This document shows positions 8,424 to 17,769 of a DNA stretch of 41,882 nt, one piece after another. The stretch lies in the NCBI GenBank assembly GCA_964343195.1, contig CAYFIR010000048.1, positions 1 through 41,882 on the forward strand, written 5' to 3'. The notes under the pieces were generated by a model. The model did not search any database. It was not told the origin of the DNA and was given only the letters and a program-made list of their open reading frames with translations. The translations under genes were made by a program, and so were the position numbers. This DNA is from CAYVAP01 sp964343195. Lineage in GTDB: Bacteria > Bacteroidota > Bacteroidia > J057. The first letter of the stretch is position 1. The number at the start of each line of letters is the position of its first letter.

Positions 8424-10535
8424 ATGTCGGTTTTATCCTCCCTGTATCCGCCAAGCCCGGTGGATCTCCCAAATGGTCTCACCCGCATGACCTCTTCTTA
8501 CCGCATGAGGTCCCTCCTGGCGGTTCTGGCTATCATTCTGTTTTTTGTACTCTATTTTGCGCTGGTCGCTGGCCTCCTCTACCTGGTGTACCTGGCGATC
8601 ATGTATCCCATGATGCGGGTCAATCGACTCACCATCCTGGGAAAACTTGGCGCGATTGCCGGTTCGGGGATGCTCTTTGTGTTCACCCTGAAATTCATAT
8701 TCAAACTCCGCAATCATCGACCAGAAGACCGGATCAAGCTATCTCGCGAGGACTTTCCCGATCTCTGGGATTTTGTCTATCGAATTTGTGATGAAACGGG
8801 TGCCCCCAAACCCAAAGCGATCTTTGCCGATCCCAATGTGAATGCCTACGTCCGGTACACCAACCTCTGGCTCAGTCTGATTTTTCCGGTGCGGAAAGAA
8901 CTGACCATCGGCCTTGGCCTGGTTGGCTGCGTGAATCTTTCGGAATTCAAAGCTGTCATCGCCCATGAATTCGGTCACTTTGCGCAGCGCAGCATGAAAA
9001 TCGGTAGCTATATCGTCTCTGCCAATACCATCATCCATGACATGATCTACTCTCACGATCGCTGGGATCAGATGTTGGAAGACTGGCGAAGGGCAGATAT
9101 CAGGCTGGCATTTCCGGCATGGATCATTACCCCTATTATCTGGGTAATTCGGCAGGTCCTGGCCCTTTTCTACTCCTTTCTGAATGTCATGTATTCTTCC
9201 CTTTCCCGCGAGATGGAGTTCAATGCTGACCAATATGCCGTTACTGCAGCGGGTAGCGAGGCCATCGTGTCGGCTCTCTGGAAGCTCAATGATGGGGCCG
9301 CTACCTGGAATGAAACCCTGGGCCATGCCTATCTGGCTTCGCAAAAAGAACTCTTTACAGGCAACCTCTACTCCCACAATCAGTTGGCGATGGAGAGAAT
9401 CGGGGAGGACCTAAAAAACCGCTTCCAGGCTCTTCCAGTGGATGATCATGGTGGGAAGAAGTTTTTTGCCACTTCTGAAAACTCCCAGGTGGGAATGTAT
9501 GCCAGCCACCCTCCAAATGACTTGAGGGAACAAAGTGCTAAAAGTCCCTTCGTTCCCTGCCAGATGGATGAGCGCTCCCCCTGGGAACTATTTGGGAGTA
9601 ATAGCGATGCGTTACAGGGTGATATGACCCAGCTTATTTATCAGCTACTCCTCAAAAAATCCCCGAAAGAGTACATCAGCGCTGGAGAATTCGAGGCCTT
9701 TATTGATACAGAAAACAAAGGCAACGAGCTGTTTGAACATTACCATAATACTTTCTCCAACCGGTTCCTGCACATCCCCAGTGAACCGGAACTGGATCAG
9801 GTTATCATAAGCGAGCCTCCGGCTATACAGGAGCAGATTGAGGCTCATCGGAATAAGGTACAGGGGCTAATGGCCCCCGTGCAGGAAATCGATACCCTGT
9901 TGGCTAAAGCACAATCTATTGCCCAGGGCACTACAAAAGATAAGGAAATCGAGTTTGAGGGGGTGATTTATGGCAAAAAGGAACTCGAGGGAGCCTTTAC
10001 CAAAATACTCAAGCGTCGGGAGGAACTTCTTGAAGCCCCTTTCCAGGACTGGGACACCACCTTCGTCGCCTTGCATCTGGTTGCTGCAAAAAAGCTCAAC
10101 CGGGACGCAATCCTGAGGTCACGGTATCGCCAACACAAGAGCATTGTGGCCCTTTATCGGATTACTGGTCAGTATCGAAATGGATTCATCTCAGGTTTTC
10201 AACAACTACAGCAGCAGGGGGAAGCTACCGAAGCGCAGGTCGATCGATTTGGCACCATGGTCAAGGACAGCATGGCAGAGCTCAACAAACAGATGCTCCA
10301 GTTTGGAACCGAGGATTTCGTTCCCTTCGGAAATATTTCTACCCCATCTGAGCTGAGAGATGCAGTGATCCCAGGTGGCAGGTTCAAACCGGAAATCGGA
10401 AACCTGTTTGCCGATGGAGGATTCGGACGGATCATGCAAGACATAGAGGCCGCCACGAACCACCTGCACCGCATAGAGCAACGTAGCGTAGCGGCCATTT
10501 TGCTCCTGCACAAGGAACTGCTTGAAAGCCTTTAA
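8424..10535 (+). CDS. Membrane-bound M48 family metallopeptidase with long C-terminal extension
   Basis: I start this at the ATG at 8424 (MSVLSSLYPPSP). The frame is open further upstream, but that would overlap the divergent methyltransferase gene and add an unlikely segment. The 703-residue product has two transmembrane helices (about 28-95). The M48 zinc site follows: HEFGH (His181, Glu182, His185), with the third ligand Glu265 in EFNAD. One or two hydrophobic segments lie between (about 225-250). The C-terminal 400 residues are helical and charged. HtpX/Ste24-like enzymes degrade or process membrane proteins in quality control. This one is over twice the size of HtpX, so the extension probably gives substrate or partner specificity. 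A strong terminator follows. Confidence 0.9.
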   Translation: MSVLSSLYPPSPVDLPNGLTRMTSSYRMRSLLAVLAIILFFVLYFALVAGLLYLVYLAIMYPMMRVNRLTILGKLGAIAGSGMLFVFTLKFIFKLRNHRPEDRIKLSREDFPDLWDFVYRICDETGAPKPKAIFADPNVNAYVRYTNLWLSLIFPVRKELTIGLGLVGCVNLSEFKAVIAHEFGHFAQRSMKIGSYIVSANTIIHDMIYSHDRWDQMLEDWRRADIRLAFPAWIITPIIWVIRQVLALFYSFLNVMYSSLSREMEFNADQYAVTAAGSEAIVSALWKLNDGAATWNETLGHAYLASQKELFTGNLYSHNQLAMERIGEDLKNRFQALPVDDHGGKKFFATSENSQVGMYASHPPNDLREQSAKSPFVPCQMDERSPWELFGSNSDALQGDMTQLIYQLLLKKSPKEYISAGEFEAFIDTENKGNELFEHYHNTFSNRFLHIPSEPELDQVIISEPPAIQEQIEAHRNKVQGLMAPVQEIDTLLAKAQSIAQGTTKDKEIEFEGVIYGKKELEGAFTKILKRREELLEAPFQDWDTTFVALHLVAAKKLNRDAILRSRYRQHKSIVALYRITGQYRNGFISGFQQLQQQGEATEAQVDRFGTMVKDSMAELNKQMLQFGTEDFVPFGNISTPSELRDAVIPGGRFKPEIGNLFADGGFGRIMQDIEAATNHLHRIEQRSVAAILLLHKELLESL

Positions 10536-10561
10536 GGTCAGACCCTCCATCCCAAAACCAG

Positions 10562-10596
10562 AAAAAGCCACTGGAACTGCTCCCAGTGGCTTTTTT
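10562..10596. terminator. Bidirectional terminator between M48 peptidase and gdhA
   Basis: A perfect 13-bp stem pairs AAAAAGCCACTGG (10562-10574) with CCAGTGGCTTTTT (10583-10595) around an 8-nt loop. It has a T6 run on the plus strand and the mirror-image T5 on the minus strand. It sits between two convergent genes and serves both. Confidence 0.9.
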
Positions 10597-10614
10597 CATG
10601 TAAACCAGGTTGTC

Positions 10615-11886
10615 CTAGAAGTTACCTTCCAGGTCGATTACGATGGCCAGGCGCTCAATCGCAGCGATATATGCTGCCAGGCGCATGGAGCACTTATGCT
10701 TTTCGTGGGTAGCAAATACTTTATCAAAGGCTTCTTCCAGCATGGGGGCCGCCTTGTCGCGAATTTCTTCTTCAGAATAATAGTGGCCACGTCGATTTTG
10801 TACCCACTCAAAGTAGGACACAATCACACCACCAGCGTTAGCAAGGATATCCGGCACGATGAGGATGCCCTTACCGTCGAGGATGCTGTCCGCATTGGAG
10901 GAAACAGGACCGTTAGCACCTTCTACAATCAGTTTGGCCTGAACCCTTTCAGCATTCTCCTCAGTGATCACGTTCTCAATGGCAGCCGGAACAAGGATAT
11001 CAACCTCAGCATGAAGCAGTTCTTCATTGCTCAGTTTTTTGCCGCCGGAGTAGCCCTCGAGAGAACCATTGGACTTGGCATACTTTACAGCATCTCTCAC
11101 ATTGATGCCATCGGCATTGAAGATCCCTCCTGTATGGTCACTGATGGCTACCACCTTCACTCCCTGATCAGAAAGGAGTTTGGCGGCCCAGCTTCCCACA
11201 TTACCAAATCCCTGAACCGCACAGGTGCAGTCTTCGGGTTTGAGGTTCATGCGCTCGATGGCCTTCATGGTGTTGACCATGACCCCCCATCCGGTCGCGG
11301 GTACACGACCTTTGGATCCACCAAGGTGTAGGGGCTTGCCCGTAACCACGCCAGGTGTGTATCCATAAATCCGGGAGTACTCGTGGAAAATCCAGGCCAT
11401 CTCGCGGTAGCTGGTTCCCATGTCGGGAGCGGGGATATCACTATCCTCACCAAAGACATTTTTCAGGGCGCGGGTATAGGCTCGGGTGATCCGCTCCAGT
11501 TCGTCTGTACTCCGAATTTTGGGATTGAGGGTGATCCCTCCTTTGGCACCTCCGTAGGGCAGACCTACCAGGGCACATTTGAAGGTCATCCAGCCAGCGA
11601 GGGCCTTTACTTCATCGAGATCCACAAATGGGGCAAAGCGAATCCCCCCTTTGGAAGGTCCCATTACGGTAGAGTGAATCACACGGTATCCTTCAAATAC
11701 TCGGGTGGTTCCGTCATCCAGTTTAACTGGCAGATTGACAATTTGAGTTCGCTCAGGTGCAGAGAGCACATCGCGAAATCGTTGGTCCAGGTTTATGATA
11801 TCGGCTGCCGCATTAAAACGGGCCAACATGGAATCATAGGGCGAGGGCTTTGTCTGAACGTGGGCTTTTACGTTGGTTTCGGACAT
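10615..11886 (-). CDS. gdhA: Glutamate dehydrogenase (Glu/Leu/Phe/Val dehydrogenase family)
   Basis: A 423-residue enzyme interconverting glutamate and 2-oxoglutarate plus ammonia with NAD(P). The substrate domain (about 30-190) has GLPYGGAKGGI with the catalytic lysine, and PDMGTSYREMAWIFHEYS with the catalytic aspartate region. The coenzyme domain (about 195-400) has the dinucleotide-binding VQGFGNVGSWAAKLL. The length of about 420 residues fits the hexameric GDH subfamily also found in Bacillus RocG/GudB and archaea. It sits alone between a terminator and an excellent promoter at 11942-11972. Leucine or valine dehydrogenases are shorter, so glutamate is the best substrate call. NAD versus NADP preference cannot be decided. 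Confidence 0.95.
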   Translation of the reverse strand: MSETNVKAHVQTKPSPYDSMLARFNAAADIINLDQRFRDVLSAPERTQIVNLPVKLDDGTTRVFEGYRVIHSTVMGPSKGGIRFAPFVDLDEVKALAGWMTFKCALVGLPYGGAKGGITLNPKIRSTDELERITRAYTRALKNVFGEDSDIPAPDMGTSYREMAWIFHEYSRIYGYTPGVVTGKPLHLGGSKGRVPATGWGVMVNTMKAIERMNLKPEDCTCAVQGFGNVGSWAAKLLSDQGVKVVAISDHTGGIFNADGINVRDAVKYAKSNGSLEGYSGGKKLSNEELLHAEVDILVPAAIENVITEENAERVQAKLIVEGANGPVSSNADSILDGKGILIVPDILANAGGVIVSYFEWVQNRRGHYYSEEEIRDKAAPMLEEAFDKVFATHEKHKCSMRLAAYIAAIERLAIVIDLEGNF

Positions 11887-11941
11887 GGTGAATCCTAGAT
11901 TTAAGCGTGTAGAGCGGACAATGATTTGGGATTATATCTAT

Positions 11942-11972
11942 CAAAAATAAAGTCTGCCACCCACATTTCAAA
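11942..11972 (-). promoter_or_regulatory. Promoter of gdhA
   Basis: On the minus strand TTTG (11969-11972) is followed after 19 nt by TATTTTTG (11942-11949), an exact match to the Bacteroidota housekeeping consensus TAnnTTTG. Transcription would start near 11935, about 50 nt before the ATG. Confidence 0.75.
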
Positions 11973-12034
11973 CGCTGATTATCAATATGTTAACATGGGA
12001 ATAAAGGCACCTGATTCGTTGCCAGATTCCCAAC

Positions 12035-12859
12035 TCATACCAACAAAAAATAAAAATATACCAACGGTAAAGAGAGGAATGTCCCGTCAAACCGATCGAG
12101 CATTCCTCCATGCCCGGGGAGCACTCCTCCCGAGTCTTTGGCCTTCACACTGCGTTTGAACATGGATTCGACCAAATCCCCGAGCTGGCTAAAAATCGAA
12201 ACCAGGATGGCAACGATCACCCAGTTGCCATGCTCTATCGGAAGGATCAGCGTATTTACCCAGCCCCAAAAAATACAAAACGCAGCTCCACCTAATGCCC
12301 CTTCCCAGGTTTTCTTGGGACTTATGCGACGGAAAAGGGGATTTTTTCCCATATACTTCCCGGTAAAGTAGGCTGCGACATCCAGCCCCCAGGTTAGCAG
12401 CAAAAACCCAAGTGGAAAGTGAAAGCTGTAACTGGGTGGGCCATCTGGTACGGCCAGGTCATACAGGAGGTACATGGGAGCCAGGATATAGGCGTACGCG
12501 GTGATTATCTTGCCCAATTGCTCTACTGGTCTTCGTTCCGCAGGGTCATATAGCTGTGTAAGGAGTAAAACGGGAATGGCCAGCACCACTTCTACTTTCA
12601 GCAATAGGCCAAGGTCTCTCCCATCTACGATCAACAAGTCAGCCAAAATCGTTAGCCAGAAAATCAGGGGAAGCCCAAGTCCCACGTAGCGATAACGGCT
12701 GGCATAGTTCCCCATCAGGTTGAAAAACTCTGTGAGTGCCAGCATTGATACAATCACACAAAAGAGCCAGATACCAATGGGAGACAGGATCAGGGCCGGA
12801 ATTACGATCATCACGGCCGCCACACTGGTGATCACTCTCGTTCTTAACTCTCTATTCAT
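12035..12859 (-). CDS. cdsA: Phosphatidate cytidylyltransferase
   Basis: A 274-residue integral membrane enzyme that makes CDP-diacylglycerol from phosphatidic acid and CTP, the branch point of phospholipid synthesis. About seven transmembrane helices are visible. The C-terminus has the CdsA signature: SMFKRSVKAKDSGGVLPGHG, then GMLDRFD. I take the start at the ATG ending at 12859 (MNRELRTRV), because the upstream in-frame ATG at 12907 lies inside the preceding protease gene. This leaves an 8-nt overlap with the stop of the CPBP gene, which implies translational coupling. Members are usually 265-290 residues, so the gene is full length. Confidence 0.95.
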   Translation of the reverse strand: MNRELRTRVITSVAAVMIVIPALILSPIGIWLFCVIVSMLALTEFFNLMGNYASRYRYVGLGLPLIFWLTILADLLIVDGRDLGLLLKVEVVLAIPVLLLTQLYDPAERRPVEQLGKIITAYAYILAPMYLLYDLAVPDGPPSYSFHFPLGFLLLTWGLDVAAYFTGKYMGKNPLFRRISPKKTWEGALGGAAFCIFWGWVNTLILPIEHGNWVIVAILVSIFSQLGDLVESMFKRSVKAKDSGGVLPGHGGMLDRFDGTFLSLPLVYFYFLLV

Positions 12860-13811
12860 GCAAATCTGTCTCTGAAGATGTTGGGGAAGTGCGGCTGTAT
12901 TTTTCAAAGGCCCAAATACCCAGCCCCATCAACACAATAGCCGAGATCCAGGCGCTGGTGGGAAAGGTAATATCCATTTCTTCTGCTCCCCCCAGAGGCA
13001 TCCCTTCTCTCGCCGCAAGGAAAGCAAACAGGACCGAGCTACCATTGAACACAAAATGCCCAATGATCCCTACCCATAAGCTCCCCGAACGGAAGACCAT
13101 GTAGCCAAGTAAGGCCCCGAGGAATGCCCTCGCAAAAAAACCATAAAACTGGAAGTGGATAAAGCTGAATATCAATGCCTGTAACACGATGGCTGCCCCA
13201 TCCGGCATCATCCGACGCAACTGTTGCTGCAAAAATCCCCGAAAAAATATTTCCTCGCAGATCGCTGGTATCAGGGCAAACACCAGCAAATTCCCAAGTA
13301 AAACCGGAACTGAGTCGACCGCCAGCACATCAATCAGGGCCTGCCCGAATACTTTTTCCTGTTGCTCCATCCACTGTTCCATCCCTGCCAACTGCTCCGG
13401 GAGCCGTAAACTCTCAGCATCAATCTGTAATGCCTGAACTACAGGCAGGCTGAGCAGAATTAATACCGGCGCCGCCAGTAGTTGCCAGGGGAAATAAGGA
13501 GAATTGAGCTGTAGTTCCCGCCGGGCCGGTTGCATGAGGCTGGCCATTACCCATCCGGTAAGCCCCCAGGTCAGGATCTGATTTCCGGCCTGTATCGCCC
13601 TGAACACCCACCCCCGAAAGGGGTCCCCCTCGAGCATTCCACCCGTGATTTGCTGGACTTCCACCATCCCAAGCTGAAATACTGCTCCAAGGCCGTACAT
13701 CAGCACGGGAATGAGCAAAACCAGCGTAAGCCCATAAACGAATAGACCCAGCAACAGGGTAAAGCCAGGACTTCTTCTGGCAGTTGTCGATACGTTATTC
13801 AAAAAGCCCAT
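12852..13811 (-). CDS. CPBP (CAAX/Abi) family intramembrane metalloprotease
   Basis: A 319-residue polytopic membrane protein with about eight hydrophobic segments. The CPBP core (about 180-275) contains the paired glutamates Glu186-Glu187 in EEIFFRG, a histidine in FIHFQF, and the terminal GHFVFN motif, the conserved set for this glutamate/histidine metalloprotease family. Relatives include eukaryotic Rce1 and bacteriocin-immunity proteins; substrates of bacterial members are mostly unknown. The gene overlaps cdsA by 8 nt, so both are likely expressed from one transcript. A dyad at 13862-13886 lies just upstream. Start chosen at the ATG at 13811; a hydrophobic helix begins about 15 residues in. 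Confidence 0.92.
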   Translation of the reverse strand: MGFLNNVSTTARRSPGFTLLLGLFVYGLTLVLLIPVLMYGLGAVFQLGMVEVQQITGGMLEGDPFRGWVFRAIQAGNQILTWGLTGWVMASLMQPARRELQLNSPYFPWQLLAAPVLILLSLPVVQALQIDAESLRLPEQLAGMEQWMEQQEKVFGQALIDVLAVDSVPVLLGNLLVFALIPAICEEIFFRGFLQQQLRRMMPDGAAIVLQALIFSFIHFQFYGFFARAFLGALLGYMVFRSGSLWVGIIGHFVFNGSSVLFAFLAAREGMPLGGAEEMDITFPTSAWISAIVLMGLGIWAFEKYSRTSPTSSETDLHE

Positions 13812-14145
13812 AAGACGAGGCGTGCTATCAATCAGGCAAAAACATTGCGCAACTTACGGCATTTGGGTCTGATTCCCTGACCCAAAAGGTAGTTTCGGGG
13901 ATTTTCCGCATAATCCAGAGAAAGCCCGGTGCAGAACCAGGTCTGAAGCCAGAATGGGAAGTCCCGGATTTACTGCCCTCCCTCCCCTTTACATACACTA
14001 AAAAACCTCACCATCCGGGCTATTGCGCGCTCCTGGTAACTTTTCTTTGCATTTTTTTATGGAAATTGTGCTTCGGATCAATCAATATTAAAAAAGCAGT
14101 AGTTATTTATTTTGTAATTTTGCCCGCTCAATCTGTGGTTTTGAT
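13812..14145. promoter_or_regulatory. Divergent intergenic region (CPBP gene / dusB) with dyad and promoter-like box
   Basis: This 334-nt gap holds the perfect 8-bp inverted repeat TTTGGGTC (13862-13869) / GACCCAAA (13879-13886) about 50 nt upstream of the CPBP gene. It also holds TAATTTTG (14115-14122), an exact TAnnTTTG -7 element, 24 nt before the dusB ATG. No TTG element is visible at the expected -33 distance for dusB, so that promoter is only moderately supported. No gene is seen here. Confidence 0.45.
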
Positions 14146-15279
14146 ATGGTGAAGATAGGAAACCTTGAGGTCGGTAAATACCCGCTACTGCTTGCTCCAA
14201 TGGAGGACGTAAGTGACCCCCCGTTTCGTGTTCTATGCAAAGAATATGGAGCTGATGTGGTGTTTACAGAATTCATTAGCTCAGAGGGGCTGATTCGATA
14301 TGCTGACAAAAGCATAGAAAAGCTCGACATATACGATGAAGAGCGCCCGGTGGGCATACAGATTTTTGGACACGACATAGAGTCCATGCGGGTCACTGCC
14401 CGGATTGTGGAGCAGGCCCAGCCCGAAATCCTGGACATCAACTATGGCTGTCCGGTCAAAAAGGTGACCTGCAAGGGAGCTGGAGCAGGAATTTTGAAAG
14501 ATATCGACAAGATGGAACGCCTTACGCGCGAAATTGTGGACACCACCAGTCTGCCAGTCACCGTCAAGACGCGGCTGGGATGGGATGACCATACCATCAG
14601 GATTGTCGAAGTAGCCCTACGCCTGCAGGATGCAGGCATCAAAGCATTGAGCATCCACGGCAGAACCCGGAAGCAGATGTATAAGGGTGAAGCTGACTGG
14701 ACACTGATCCAGGAAGTAGCAGCCCATCCGGATATCGAAATACCGATCTTTGGGAACGGAGATGTGGATACACCTCAAAAGGCTGAAGAAATGAGGCAGC
14801 GCTTCCCGGATGTAAGTGGTATCATGATTGGGCGTGGCTCCATAGGCAACCCCTGGGTTTTTCAGCAGATCAGGCATTACCTGGAGACCGGAGAGGAACT
14901 GGCCGCCCCTTCTCTCGCTGAAAAAGTGGCTGTCTGTCGCCGCCATCTTCAGATGTCGGTAGAGTGGAAGGGCCTACTTCCAGGCATTCGCGAAATGCGC
15001 AGGCACTACCCTGCATATTTCAAGGGATTGCCCGGCTTCAAGCCATTGCGCATGAAACTGGTTACCTCTGATAATTTGCAAGAACTATTAGATACATTAT
15101 CTTACATCGAATCTGAGTACATCCCTCAACATGATGACTCAGGCCAATCCTCTCCCCAAAAGGTTTCCTCACGGCGACGCCCAACCCTGAAAATCAGGCA
15201 GGGACGCGCTGTAAGGGACAAGTTGAACCTCCCCGCCCCCAGTCATCAAGCAGCATCATTCGAAGATTTGAAATGTTAG
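14146..15279 (+). CDS. dusB: tRNA-dihydrouridine synthase B
   Basis: A 377-residue flavoenzyme that reduces specific uridines in the tRNA D-loop to dihydrouridine using NAD(P)H. The FMN-binding TIM barrel (about 5-245) begins LLLAPMEDVSDPPFR. The catalytic Cys102 lies in NYGCPVKKVTCKGAGAG, and SIHGRTRKQMYKG and FGNGDV are further flavin and tRNA contacts. A helical domain follows (about 250-325). The C-terminal 50 residues (Ser/Arg/Lys-rich) extend beyond the usual end of about 330 and may add RNA contact. DusB rather than DusA/C is suggested by the overall motif set; the exact uridine modified is family knowledge, not visible here. Confidence 0.93.
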   Translation: MVKIGNLEVGKYPLLLAPMEDVSDPPFRVLCKEYGADVVFTEFISSEGLIRYADKSIEKLDIYDEERPVGIQIFGHDIESMRVTARIVEQAQPEILDINYGCPVKKVTCKGAGAGILKDIDKMERLTREIVDTTSLPVTVKTRLGWDDHTIRIVEVALRLQDAGIKALSIHGRTRKQMYKGEADWTLIQEVAAHPDIEIPIFGNGDVDTPQKAEEMRQRFPDVSGIMIGRGSIGNPWVFQQIRHYLETGEELAAPSLAEKVAVCRRHLQMSVEWKGLLPGIREMRRHYPAYFKGLPGFKPLRMKLVTSDNLQELLDTLSYIESEYIPQHDDSGQSSPQKVSSRRRPTLKIRQGRAVRDKLNLPAPSHQAASFEDLKC

Positions 15280-15362
15280 GGTGATTTTCGTATTGCTGTA
15301 AAAATTAAGTAATTTATCCGCGACTTACAGGAACCCTTGAACCGTCTAAACCATTGTACATT

Positions 15363-17744
15363 ATGAAACTCCGATCGCTATTACTTGGGTGGATCATCGT
15401 ATTGATGTCCATGCCCACCTGGGCGCAGGAGGTGGACGTAACCACGGTATTGGCCGATACGAAGACCTTCATCTTTGACAACGGCGAGAGCACCGTCAAA
15501 GGCTACGTATACGCTGTGCTGGAAGCCGAAACCAACTGCTGCGGTGATGACCGCATCTACCTGGAGGTAAAGATTGACCCTTCAGGCTATGTCCTTTCAG
15601 CCAAGCCCCTGACAGGCTCCAACGATTGCTTCAAGCAGTCTGCTGTTGACATTGTCAAAAATATCCGCTGGGATGCTGCGGAATTCAAAGGGCCCAAGTC
15701 CGTTTACTTCGAGATCAAGCCCAATGTCGAGTGTGTAGAAGGACGTGAAAACACCTATGTTGCCCTCGAGATTTTCAACAACGAACTACTGGCTCCAGGC
15801 AGCACCTCAGGTGCTGGCGAGAGTGCTCCACAGGTAGCGGCCTCTCCTACAGAAGAAGAGGCTGACCCGGAAGTACTGGAAAACCTGATCAACGTAACAG
15901 TTGGGGAGGCTGAAGGCACAGAAGAGCCCGCCTCTGAGGGTGTCGCAGCTGCCGAAGGCGAAGAAGCAACCTTTGGAGTAGTAACAGACGAGCCTGCCCC
16001 TCGTCCTGCCGACCCACCTGCTACTGCTGGTGCAGAAGAGGTAAGAGTGCCTACCCGAGGTGGAGATCCTACTCCCGCCGAGCAGGCCGAGGCTGAGCGT
16101 GTCGCTCAGCAGCAGGAGCTTGAGCAGCTCCGCTCTCAGCTGGAAAATATGCGTGAGCAGGAAGAGGCTCGCCGCCGTGAACTGGCTGCCCGCGAAGAAG
16201 CACGTCGTGCCCAGGAAGAAGCGGCTGCGGCTGCCATGGCACTGGAAGATAATACCGAAGAATACCCTCCTGCTAGTGATGAAGGAGACGTTGGAGAGCT
16301 ATGGCTTCCTGGCGGTGACGGAGAGGGAATGGAAGGTGATGGTTCATTTGGTGGGGATGAAGGAATGGACTCCGGCATGGGAGGCGGAGATGAAGACCGC
16401 CTGCGAGAAGAAATTGAGCGCCTGCGTCAGGAGCGCATCGCCCTGGAAGAGACCAAACGTCAGCGCGAAGCAGATATGATGCGCGCCATGGAAGATACCC
16501 GCCGTGACAACGAGCAGATCATTCGCCTGGAAGAGGAAATCGCAGCCCGCCAGGAAGAGGCCGCTCGTGTACGCGAAGAAATGGAACTGCGCCGTCTGGA
16601 AGAAGAGCGCATGCAGGCTGATGAAGCCCGGATGCGTGAGGAGGAAGAGTATCAGCGTATGATGGACGAAATCAACCGCCTTCAGGCTGAAGCTCAGGCT
16701 AAAATCGCTGCATTGGAAGCCCAGAAAGCCGATCTGAATCGCATGGCTGAGCTGGCTAAAAAGCGTGAACAGGAAATCGCGCTCGAGCGTGCAATTCGTG
16801 AAAAGGAGCGTCAAAAGCGCCTGGAGGAAGTTCGCATCGGCATCATGAGTAGCGGTATGCCCATCACCTCCGTTGGTTCACAGGAGACTGACCTAGATGC
16901 CCTGATGGCCAATCTTGACCTTTCCGCAGAAGCAGACTCCGAAGCACTTGAGATTCTGGTTCAGCAGATCCAGCAAATGAAGCTGGAAATGGCCCGCCTG
17001 CAAAACCAGATCCGCGATCTGGGAGGAGAGCCAGCTACCAGCCCGGTTTCTTCTTCAAGCTACACCAGCAGCTATACTTCCTCATATGGTGGTGGAGACG
17101 ACGACAAGGGAACTGCTCGTGGTGGTACTACCCCCACAACTGGTGGTGGCGGTGACGGCAAGGTACGCAACGGAGCCACTGACACCTCATGGCGCGATAC
17201 CGACTACCGAGACCCCAACGTAGATCCTTCTCTGTATCCAACAGTTAAGCCAGAGCCTGCTCCGCAACAGCCTGCTCCACAGCAGCCGACTGTTGATGAG
17301 CCTGTGGGAACAGACACCCCTGTTCAGGAGCCTGTTTCTACTCGTTACGACTCTCGACGTGGATATACCAACAATCTGGACGATGAGCACGAAAACACTA
17401 CCGGACCTACCGTCCGTGTTCGTGAGTACATCACAGGCCGCGATGCCATGAAGCAAAAGATCACCGACGAACTTGCAGCAGGTGGAGTTTGTGGACTCGC
17501 TCAGGCCCTGTTCTCTGTGACGGTTGATCCTCAGGGCAAAGTGGTTAGCCACGACGTATTGGGTGCCAATACCACAGCGGTAGAACTGCAACTGATGACT
17601 GTTCTGCCGACACTGCAGTTCCAGCCTGCCGGAGTTCGGTTCAACCAGACTCTCTACCTTGAATTCAAGGCTGAAGTACCTTGTGAAGGTCAGGATCGGA
17701 TAAACCTGCGCGATGTTGACCCGCTGTTGGATACCGACAATTAG
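15363..17744 (+). CDS. Large secreted coiled-coil protein with TonB_C-like domains at both ends
   Basis: Start taken at the second ATG (MKLRSLLLGW), which opens a signal peptide ending in TWAQ; an ATG nine bases upstream also fits. The 793-residue product has an N-terminal domain (about 20-125: IYLEVKIDPSGYVLSAKPL ... YFEIKPNVEC) and a C-terminal domain (about 685-780: ALFSVTVDPQGKVVSHDVL ... YLEFKAEVPC). They resemble each other and the TonB C-terminal fold, each with a cysteine near the start and one at the end. Between them lie an acidic low-complexity stretch, a long Glu/Arg coiled coil (about 235-485, interrupted by a Gly/Asp-rich spacer near 310-340), and a Ser/Thr/Gly/Pro-rich region. 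No membrane anchor is seen. An envelope-spanning or structural periplasmic role is inferred; the exact function is unknown. Confidence 0.82.
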   Translation: MKLRSLLLGWIIVLMSMPTWAQEVDVTTVLADTKTFIFDNGESTVKGYVYAVLEAETNCCGDDRIYLEVKIDPSGYVLSAKPLTGSNDCFKQSAVDIVKNIRWDAAEFKGPKSVYFEIKPNVECVEGRENTYVALEIFNNELLAPGSTSGAGESAPQVAASPTEEEADPEVLENLINVTVGEAEGTEEPASEGVAAAEGEEATFGVVTDEPAPRPADPPATAGAEEVRVPTRGGDPTPAEQAEAERVAQQQELEQLRSQLENMREQEEARRRELAAREEARRAQEEAAAAAMALEDNTEEYPPASDEGDVGELWLPGGDGEGMEGDGSFGGDEGMDSGMGGGDEDRLREEIERLRQERIALEETKRQREADMMRAMEDTRRDNEQIIRLEEEIAARQEEAARVREEMELRRLEEERMQADEARMREEEEYQRMMDEINRLQAEAQAKIAALEAQKADLNRMAELAKKREQEIALERAIREKERQKRLEEVRIGIMSSGMPITSVGSQETDLDALMANLDLSAEADSEALEILVQQIQQMKLEMARLQNQIRDLGGEPATSPVSSSSYTSSYTSSYGGGDDDKGTARGGTTPTTGGGGDGKVRNGATDTSWRDTDYRDPNVDPSLYPTVKPEPAPQQPAPQQPTVDEPVGTDTPVQEPVSTRYDSRRGYTNNLDDEHENTTGPTVRVREYITGRDAMKQKITDELAAGGVCGLAQALFSVTVDPQGKVVSHDVLGANTTAVELQLMTVLPTLQFQPAGVRFNQTLYLEFKAEVPCEGQDRINLRDVDPLLDTDN

Positions 17745-17769
17745 TCATCGACGCCATAACAATAAAAAC

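Noticed and set aside
8739..9377. 212-codon minus-strand frame within the M48 peptidase gene
   Set aside because: It is the shadow of a strongly conserved gene whose zinc site lies in the other strand, and it lacks any domain.
10522..11331. 269-codon plus-strand open frame antisense to gdhA
   Set aside because: It lies wholly opposite a clear glutamate dehydrogenase gene and has no recognisable domain; long antisense frames are expected in GC-balanced coding DNA.
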